A stretch of 22,809 nucleotides of DNA from Lobulomyces angularis. Lineage: Eukaryota; Chytridiomycota; Chytridiomycetes; Lobulomycetales; Lobulomycetaceae. The position numbers and the translations under genes were made by a program. The notes below the pieces were generated by a model. It did not search any database, was not told the origin of the DNA, and saw only the letters and a list, made by a program, of their open reading frames with translations. Every line of letters starts with the position of its first letter. Position 1 is the first letter of the stretch. Shown one piece after another: positions 11,723 through 22,809 of the stretch. Location: assembly GCA_027604685.1 (NCBI GenBank), contig JADHYX010000285.1:6032-28840 (forward strand), read 5' to 3'.

Positions 11723-12564
11723 ATGAAAAAAAAAACGGTTAGCTTTAATGAAGAAACTGAAATTTATCAAACGTATTCTAATGCGGTAAATATTTTTTTT
11801 TTTTTAAATTTTAAAAAAATAAAAAAAAAAAACAGGACTATGATAGAACAGCAGTTCCGCAAAATGATATCGATGAATTTTTTGATGAGGAGATTGAGAG
11901 TCATGCAGATTTTTTAAATTTTTCAAAAACTTCAAATATTGAAAATAATATAAACAATAGTAATCAAGAAAATATTTATGAAAAAGTCGATATTGACCCC
12001 TCTGAAGTCTCCACTACTTTTGATGTTAGCAAGGTCAAGAATAATGTTGACAAAAAAGCTAAAAATTGGAAAAATTTATCTTCAAATGTTTTTAACTTTA
12101 AAAAAAAAAGTCACTCTAATAATAACACATCAGACCCTCCGTACGGTGCTGATTTATCTAGTACAAACTCATCACAAAAATCTAGAAAGCAAAAGTTACC
12201 TTCAGTTTCGCTGAACCCAATAACAAACAAAATTACAAATTTTACAAAAAAAAAAAGTCAAAGTGATAACCCTACTACCTCTTTAAATAAAAAATCATCT
12301 TCAAATAAAATTTCAAGTTCTTCTTCAACTGACACTGAATATAAACTGGATTTTAACAAAAATTTACCAGCCATATTACATCAAAACAAGCAGCGAAAGT
12401 CACTTGATAATATTAATTCAACGACGCAAAACGAAGATGAGGATGAGGAGTATTATAGTTTATTCGGAAACGATAGTGATTCTGACACAGATGACATCTA
12501 TGATGTGAGTTTTAACCCTACTAAAGTTCAAGAAACTTACAACGTGATAAGCAGTTGGACGTAG
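11723..12564 (+). CDS. uncharacterised Ser/Asn-rich acidic-tailed protein with possible PP1-docking motif
   Basis: Two exons, 11723-11785 and 11836-12564, with a 50-nt intron in phase 0, give 263 aa. The second exon is a continuous open frame of 242 codons without an early ATG, so a simple ATG-based ORF search misses it. The N-terminus has KTVSF (residues 4-8), which fits the RVxF consensus for docking protein phosphatase 1. It is followed by EIYQTYSNADYDR spanning the intron. The middle is Ser/Asn/Lys-rich and probably disordered. The C-terminus has an acidic patch (NEDEDEEYYSLFGND, then DSDTDDIYD) typical of CK2-type sites. No transmembrane or catalytic domain is seen. It could be a PP1 regulatory or scaffold protein; that assignment rests on one short motif and is tentative. 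Its 3' end faces the ABC transporter 3' end. Confidence 0.72.
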
Positions 12565-13008
12565 ATACCTCGCTGTAAAAATTGTTAAATATTATACGTT
12601 TTTTATTTTTTATTTTTTATTTTTTATTGTATATAATAAATTAAAATTTAAAATTCACAAAAAAGAAAAAAAAAATTTTAAAATTAAAAACTTAAACTTG
12701 TTAAAAATTCAAAAAAATAAAAATTTAATGTAGTTTTAAAGTACAAGAATTATTTTATTTTTATTTTTTCCACAATTATGATCAAAACGCGAATTAACTA
12801 ATTTAATGCAAAAGCAAAATTAAATAAAGGTAAAAAAGTTATCGCAAATTATAATTTTTTTTTCTAAAAACAATAAAAAAAAAATAAAAAACATGTTATA
12901 GATATCTAAAAATATTTAAAGTATATTAAAAATCTATTAAAAAAAAAAAAAAAAAAAAAAAAATGTCTAAAAGAAATAAATCTAAAAATAAGAAAAAAAA
13001 AATAGAGA
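12565..13008. other. convergent intergenic region (3' ends of both neighbours)
   Basis: Spacer between convergent genes, so it holds two terminators and no promoter is expected. AATAAA-like signals occur on the plus strand at about 12636-12641 and in A/T runs on both strands. It contains the longest A run of the window at 12939-12963. Confidence 0.5.
12939..12963. repeat. 25-nt poly-A homopolymer
   Basis: Uninterrupted run of 25 A residues in the gap between the two convergent genes. Such tracts recur in every non-coding interval here; read lengths of homopolymers are error-prone, so the exact count is uncertain. Confidence 0.8.
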
Positions 13009-18288
<5,280 letters not shown>

Positions 18289-20127
18289 CCTTTTTTTAAT
18301 TTTTTTTTTTTTTTGTTGAAAATTACAAAAAAAAAAAAAATTGTGTATACTATAAAAAAAAAAAAAAAAACTAGAAGAATACTAATTTTTTTTGTCTTTA
18401 TAATTATAAAATTTCTTTTTTAAAAAAAAATATATAACAAAAAAAAAAAAAATAAAATTATTACAATTGAAAAAAAAAAAGAAAAAAAAATTTTTGCTTG
18501 TTTCTAATGCTTGGAGGTGAGTTGAACAGACACAAATCTGAGGAAAGCTTGAGCTTGAGGAGAGGCTTGGTGGATTCAAAAATTTTAATAATTAGATGAA
18601 AAATTTTCAATTTTTAGTAACATGAGATGCATAAAGTGATAGTAAATAAATCCTGGATCGGGATTCAGGCCACAAAAAAAAGCTGGTAACAAGCATTAGT
18701 ATGAGCAGGGCGTGTATCACTGTTGCGTGAGAAAAATTAGCAAAACATAAAAAAAACTCTAAACTCCAATCAAAAACCCCTTAACTTTAGTTTAATTTTA
18801 TTTACGTAAATGTTAAAAGTACTGTTAATATTATTCTAAAATTTCCCCATCAACTATCCAACAGTTTATTAGTCTAAAAAAAAATTAAAATAAACTTAAA
18901 AAAATAAAAAAAAGCACATAAAAACTCAAATAACACCTTCACTCCTATTCCCTCCTAATATACCCGAATCTAATTAGAATCTAGAAAAAAAAACATTAAA
19001 ATTCCTGAAAAGTCCCTAAACTCCAGAATCTCTCCTAATAACAAGGTTACCAAAATAAACTGAAACTGCAAAGGCTAGGTAGTTCTAAGTATCTCCAGGT
19101 TAAAAAACCACTAAATATTTTCGAATATTCTACATTGTTTATATTGATAGTATATTAAAATATTTCATCCCTAATTATTAAACTACCAACATATTTAGGA
19201 TATTATTACTGAATTACTGTCTAGTTCACAATCACTGTAGTCTCACCAATAAACTATATAATTAATTAAACACTTTAAATTTGTTTAAAATTAGTTAAAA
19301 ATTCCACAAAAATTTAGGGGGTACATACATTAAGTCTTAATGCTTATTGTTATTGAAAATGATTTTTTCTTCAAGAATAACTTGCATTATAGTTAATTAT
19401 CATTATATTATTTTTAAACTAAATTTTAAATTACTCTCTGGTTTATTCTTAGATCCTTCCTGGAATTTTAAAACTTATATAGAACCTTATGAACCTTTTT
19501 AAATTTATCTCCTATGACTCCAATCATTATTTTAAGTGAATTTTATTTCCAGTCCAAATTTAAAAATTCGGATAACAACTTCAGACCAACAAAAAAAAGC
19601 TATATCATGTCAATAAGAATAATATCACAAAATAAAAAGAAAATATAAAATTCGTGTCTTATTAAATTGTATTGAAAATTTGAATGTTTTGAGTAAGAAA
19701 TCAATTTATTCTGAGTCGTCCCCTATTTATTAATAACAGCCGCTGTTTTTAAGCAAAAAAAAAAAAAAATAACAAAAAAATTTTAGGATTTATTTAAAGG
19801 ATTGAGGGTTTATTCCCCGAGCTTTTGATAAATATTAACAAAAGCTTTACCTGTGAAGAAAGGAAAGACCATCTATTATGAATATTAAGAAAAAAAAAAA
19901 AAAAAAAAATAATTGTTTTGAATAAAACTAAATTTTTATATTAATTGATATTAAAAAAAAAAAAAAAGTTAAGAAAAAGTTTATTTATTTAATAAATTAT
20001 TTTATTATTATTATTTTTTTTTTACGTATCTAAAACTATTAAAAAAACTAAAAAAATGAAAAAAGAGCTATTATTTTGTATTTTTATTATTTTATTTTTT
20101 TTTATTTTAAAGTGACATTTAGCTTCA
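18289..20127. other. long region without recognisable gene
   Basis: About 1.8 kb between the ABC transporter start and the zinc-finger stop. It begins with the usual homopolymers (18301-18490). From about 18500 to 19750 homopolymers are fewer and base composition is more mixed, with GC-richer patches at 18500-18580 and 18640-18740. All six frames are stopped often; the longest minus-strand frame (18382-18579) is largely Ser/Phe strings. Short strings recur (CTAAACTCCA near 18757 and 19018, CTCCTAATA near 18952 and 19033). From 19750 on, homopolymers return. The ABCC promoter should lie near the left end. Decayed insert or non-coding RNA gene are both possible. Confidence 0.5.
19820..19846. 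repeat. inverted repeat, 8-bp arms with 11-nt loop
   Basis: AGCTTTTG at 19820-19827 pairs with CAAAAGCT at 19839-19846 around an AT-only loop. It lies about 280 nt beyond the stop codon of the minus-strand zinc-finger gene. A role in transcript 3' ends is possible but not shown. Confidence 0.5.
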
Positions 20128-20634
20128 CTAAATGCAAGATGGAATTGAAAGGGTTCTTTCTAAAGATGGACCTGATGAAATTTTTTCTTGACAAAACTTG
20201 GAATGATAATTTAGCATTCCAATTGAATTAAATCCCAAATTACAACTTGGACATTTAATTATACCTTTAGCATGGATATCTCTATTCAAATGAAAAAAAA
20301 ATTAAAATTAAAAACATTTTTAAGAAAAAAACGAAGCTAACCTTTTGTGACGTGATAAGTCATGATTTCTATAAAAAGACTTTCCACAATGACAAGTATA
20401 TTTCTGAGCAAAACCGTGAGAAATGAAGTGATTTTTTAAAGAAGAAGTTTTTTTAAAAACTTTGTTGCAGCTAATCATCGGACAGAGGTATATATAGTTT
20501 TTATTGATTTCTGTTACTTTTGTTGGTTTTGAACCATTTATTAAATCAAAGAGATTTGTCACTTTATTTAATAATTCTTCAATGGATAAGTTTTCTTGTG
20601 AACACACTGAATCCTTCGTTGATTTAATTTTCAT
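20128..20634 (-). CDS. C2H2-type zinc-finger protein, Swi5/Ace2-like
   Basis: Two exons, 20634-20342 and 20281-20128, with a 60-nt intron, give 148 aa from the ATG at 20634. Three fingers follow a short N-terminal region. Finger 1 is C-x4-C-x12-H-x3-H (CPMISCNKVFKKTSSLKNHF, then ISH). Finger 2 is YTCHCGKSFYRNHDLSRHKR, then DIH, with one residue between its cysteines; the intron splits it. Finger 3, CPSCNLGFNSIGMLNYHSKF then C, is of the C2HC kind. The strings RNHDLxRHK and CxCGKxF are hallmarks of the Swi5/Ace2 cell-cycle transcription factors, here combined within one finger. It probably binds DNA in the nucleus. At 148 aa it is much shorter than Swi5/Ace2. The frame is open through a possible acceptor just before the ATG, so extra 5' exons may exist. 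Confidence 0.85.
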
Positions 20635-21800
20635 TCTTTCTATTTCTTTTTTTTTTTTTTTTTTTAATTTGATAATTTTTATTTTTTTTATTTTTATTTT
20701 ATTTTCTTAAAATTTTTTTTTTTTTTTTGTCTTCACCACTTTCAGTGCTAGGAGTAATAGAAAATGGCCGAGCCAAAAAAAGTTTAGGACAAACAACGAA
20801 AAATGTTCAGGACAAATAAAATAAAGAAATTAACTCCGACCACAAAAAATTTTTTTCTCTGAGTTGTACAATAACTTTCCAAATATGGAAAAAGTGGCAC
20901 AAGTGTTCAACAGAATTAAAAATCATTGCAATCTTAAATCATTTTTAATTCTGATGTGCTTTTAATTTTTTTAACAAACATTCTTGTTTTTTTTTATTAA
21001 ATTACCTTAACTAATTTATCCTATAAAAAATAAAAAATAAGATATATTTATTGTTATTTTTGCAATTTTGTTAATATAAAAAAATAAAAATAAAATTGAA
21101 CTTTTTCCCAAAAGACTGGAGAAGTCTATTTATATTCCATATTAAATAAATAACAGATAACACCCTTTTCATTCTATTTGTTATATTTTAATTTTCGAAA
21201 TACAGAAATTTGAAAAACTGTTAACAGAAAACAGAAAAACAAGTCAATTTTTTACACTGACCAGTCTTACATAATTAAGGATTTTAACCCTAATTAAATT
21301 TATGGATTTTTTGTAATATTATAAAATTAAAGTCTGTTAATTTTTGACAAATAAGTTATAAAAAGAAGTCTAATTCAAAATTAAAGAATGGAACACAAAA
21401 TAAATTTTAATTAAAAATAAAAATTTAATTCAAAAAAGCTAAACAAAACTCAAATTTGAAATTTGAATTTTTTTTGGATTTAAAAATTTCAAAAATTATA
21501 ATTCAATTTGAAAATTTTGGGGAAAAAAAAAATAATAAAGAAAACTGAATTTTTCTTTTGTTAAATTGTTAATAATTATAATACTTTCTATTGTAAACGG
21601 ATATTGTCTTGTAAGAAAAAATAAAAATAAAAAAAAATCCCATTCCAGTATCTTAAAAAAAAAAAAAAAGTGATAACAATGATGTTTTCAATATTAAAAC
21701 CATTAAGAATAAAATAAAATATTTTTATCTTATAACAAATAAATATTGTGTTTAGAAATAGATTAAAAGAGAAAAAAAAAATTGAAATTACTGAAAAAAA
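20635..21800. other. intergenic region, no confident gene
   Basis: About 1.17 kb between two minus-strand genes. It should contain the promoter or 5' exons of the zinc-finger gene (left part) and the 3' end of the DOMON gene (right part). A minus-strand frame at about 20806-20738 looks like coding sequence without ATG. A 13-bp inverted repeat lies at 20911-20953. Around 21440-21520 there are overlapping CAAATTTG and AAATTTGAA palindromes. The rest is A/T low complexity. Confidence 0.5.
20911..20953. repeat. perfect 13-bp inverted repeat
   Basis: CAGAATTAAAAAT at 20911-20923 pairs with ATTTTTAATTCTG at 20941-20953 across a 17-nt loop; GCAC at 20897-20900 and GTGC at 20956-20959 could extend it after a bulge. 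It could be a stem-loop in a transcript, the trace of a small palindromic element, or chance in AT-rich DNA; the G/C-containing ends make chance less likely. Confidence 0.55.
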
Positions 21801-22582
21801 CTAAATTTGAAAAGCAAGTATGAATAAAAAAATTCCCAGCACATTAATTAGATTAATGAAAACACTTTTTTGAGCACTTGATTTCTTTTCTTCTGTATTT
21901 GCTACATTTTTTATATTTTCGTTGATACATGGGGAGTTGAATTTTCCACCCAACTGAACTTCCATTGTACCTCGATCTTCATGTAGGTTTCTTTCATTAC
22001 TAAATCCAGCTGCAAAAATAAATCTCTGAGTACTTAAAATTGGTAAGTCTTCTTCGTTACATAGCATATATTTTCTTTTAAAAGTAAAGGCAGTTCCATT
22101 TTCATTTTGTTCTCCAGATATAACTTCCAAGTTTTGAACTTTATCTATGGATATTATTGCATCTAATTTCATAAACCTATCTTGTACTTTAAATTTTTTA
22201 TCCAACTACAAAAAAAAAAAATTAAAAAAAAAATTAAAAAAAATAAAATACTGGATCAGTATATCCCCAAATTATATCAGAACCTTTCATTTCACCAATC
22301 AAGGAAGGACCAAAAGCAATCCAACCTTGACGACCTTTTGCAGCAAATCCGAATTCAATTTCGTCTTCGTGATGTGCCCAAAATAAGTCAAATGAAAGTT
22401 TATGACGTTGCGTAATAAGTTCGGTATGTGAAGTCTAAATTAAAAAATTAATAAAAAAAAAAAAAAAATTAACTAACGAAATTGTCAGTGTTGAATGGGA
22501 TCCAAGATTGTGCTTCAGTTTTTTTTATAGCAAAGGCGGAAGGCACTATGGTTAGAGCAAAAAGAAATGAGTTGAGCAGCAT
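21801..22582 (-). CDS. DOMON-domain surface protein, probably GPI-anchored
   Basis: Three exons, 22582-22478, 22434-22252, 22205-21801, with introns of 43 and 46 nt, give 230 aa. Residues 1 to about 19 form a signal peptide (LLNSFLFALTIVPSAFA). The body matches a DOMON domain: LSFDLFWAHHEDEIEFGFAA, then GWIAFGPSLIGEMKGSDIIW, then DP, the pattern seen in dopamine beta-monooxygenase and the cytochrome part of cellobiose dehydrogenase, where the fold binds haem or sugar. The third exon holds the last strands (FIFAAGFSNER, GTMEVQL). After a Ser/Lys-rich spacer the protein ends in a hydrophobic stretch (FINLINVLGIFLFILAFQI) with no cytoplasmic tail, which fits a GPI-anchor signal. No monooxygenase, b561 or flavin domain is attached. 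A Met in GEMKGSD could serve as haem ligand; this is inference. It is transcribed away from the BSD-domain gene. Confidence 0.88.
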
Positions 22583-22631
22583 CTGTAATTTAATTTTATT
22601 TTATTCTATTTTTTTTTTATTATTATAATAG

Positions 22632-22759
22632 ATTTTGATAATGAAGAAGTAAAGAAACAAGTAATGGCATTAAGTACATCAAGAAGAAATTTTTTGATAT
22701 CGCCACCTGAAGGAACTGATTTTCAATTTGATTTGAATGAATATTTTCCTCAAGCCGTT
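22632..22759 (+). CDS. BSD-domain protein (SYAP1-like), internal exon, gene runs off the window
   Basis: This exon is bounded by an AG acceptor at 22630-22631 and a good donor GTAAGA at 22760. It encodes, after one split codon, FDNEEVKKQVMALSTSRRNF, then LISPPEGTDFQFDLNEYFPQ, then AV. The pattern ALS-x4-RNFL-x2-PP-x-G-x2-F-x-FD is the start of the BSD domain as found in SYAP1 and relatives (adaptor-like proteins, linked in animals to Akt signalling; yeast Dos2 is the fungal counterpart). The rest of the domain should follow beyond 22809. Conserved residues precede the only internal ATG (22664), so translation begins upstream. A candidate first exon in the right phase is 22548-22584 (MVRAKRNELSSI plus one base), which would overlap the first exon of the DOMON gene on the other strand. 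This start is unproven. Confidence 0.8.
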
Positions 22760-22809
22760 GTAAGAAAAAAAAAAAAAAAAAAAAAGAAAGCAAAATAAAT
22801 AAAAATAAC

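Noticed and set aside
11978..12214. Plus-strand open frame of 78 codons starting with ATG
   Set aside because: Out-of-frame shadow of the 242-codon exon of the gene at 11723-12564, which continues to an acidic tail and a stop at 12562-12564.
18382..18579. Minus-strand frame of 65 codons
   Set aside because: It is mostly Ser and Phe/Lys homopolymer products, with no domain and no in-phase continuation into the ABC transporter, whose own start at 18288 fits the family.
18640..18740. Possible tRNA in the GC-richer patch
   Set aside because: No A box/B box pair and no cloverleaf could be fitted on either strand.
21281..21296. Telomere-like AACCCTAA
   Set aside because: Single copy in AT-rich sequence; no tandem array.

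Overview
The window reads as compact, very AT-rich nuclear DNA from a fungus or fungus-like opisthokont. Genes carry many short GT-AG introns: 37 complete introns reconstructed, 28 to 187 nt, most 45 to 80 nt. Introns and gaps are full of A/T homopolymers. TAA, TAG and TGA all serve as stops, so the standard code fits. A fungal affinity is suggested, not proven, by a Swi5/Ace2-like zinc-finger protein, a Nic96-family nucleoporin and a Ycf1-like ABCC transporter whose first nucleotide-binding domain has the fungal-style Thr-Asn H-loop. I could not place it to phylum.

Layout from left to right. Six genes lie head-to-tail on the plus strand: the CCT chaperonin zeta subunit CCT6 (183-2312); a mucin-like single-pass membrane protein (2718-3590); a second single-pass membrane protein with a Cys-rich ectodomain (4029-5509); a large Lys/Ser/Asn-rich protein of unknown function (5793-8213); the nucleoporin NIC96/NUP93 (8367-11243); and a Ser/Asn-rich acidic protein with a possible PP1-docking motif (11723-12564). 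The last one has a long exon with no ATG of its own, found by splicing. Three minus-strand genes follow: a full-length ABCC transporter in 13 exons (18288-13009), a three-finger zinc-finger protein (20634-20128) and a DOMON-domain surface protein (22582-21801). The right edge holds a plus-strand internal exon of a BSD-domain protein of the SYAP1 type (22632-22759). Its 5' end must overlap the DOMON gene or lie beyond it. The larger gene-free stretches are 18289-20127 and 20635-21800.

The genes do not form a pathway. They are a mix of housekeeping genes (protein folding, nuclear pore), transport, transcription and cell surface. Three of the ten encode predicted surface proteins. I see no mobile element, CRISPR array, rRNA or convincing tRNA, and no clear new multi-gene system. 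The most interesting points are at the gene-structure level: a 28-nt intron in the ABC transporter, two stop-free introns of length 3n in the same gene, a duplicated splice acceptor near its 3' end, and the antisense overlap implied at the BSD/DOMON boundary. All exon boundaries were worked out by hand from reading frame, GT-AG sites and family conservation; none is backed by transcript data.
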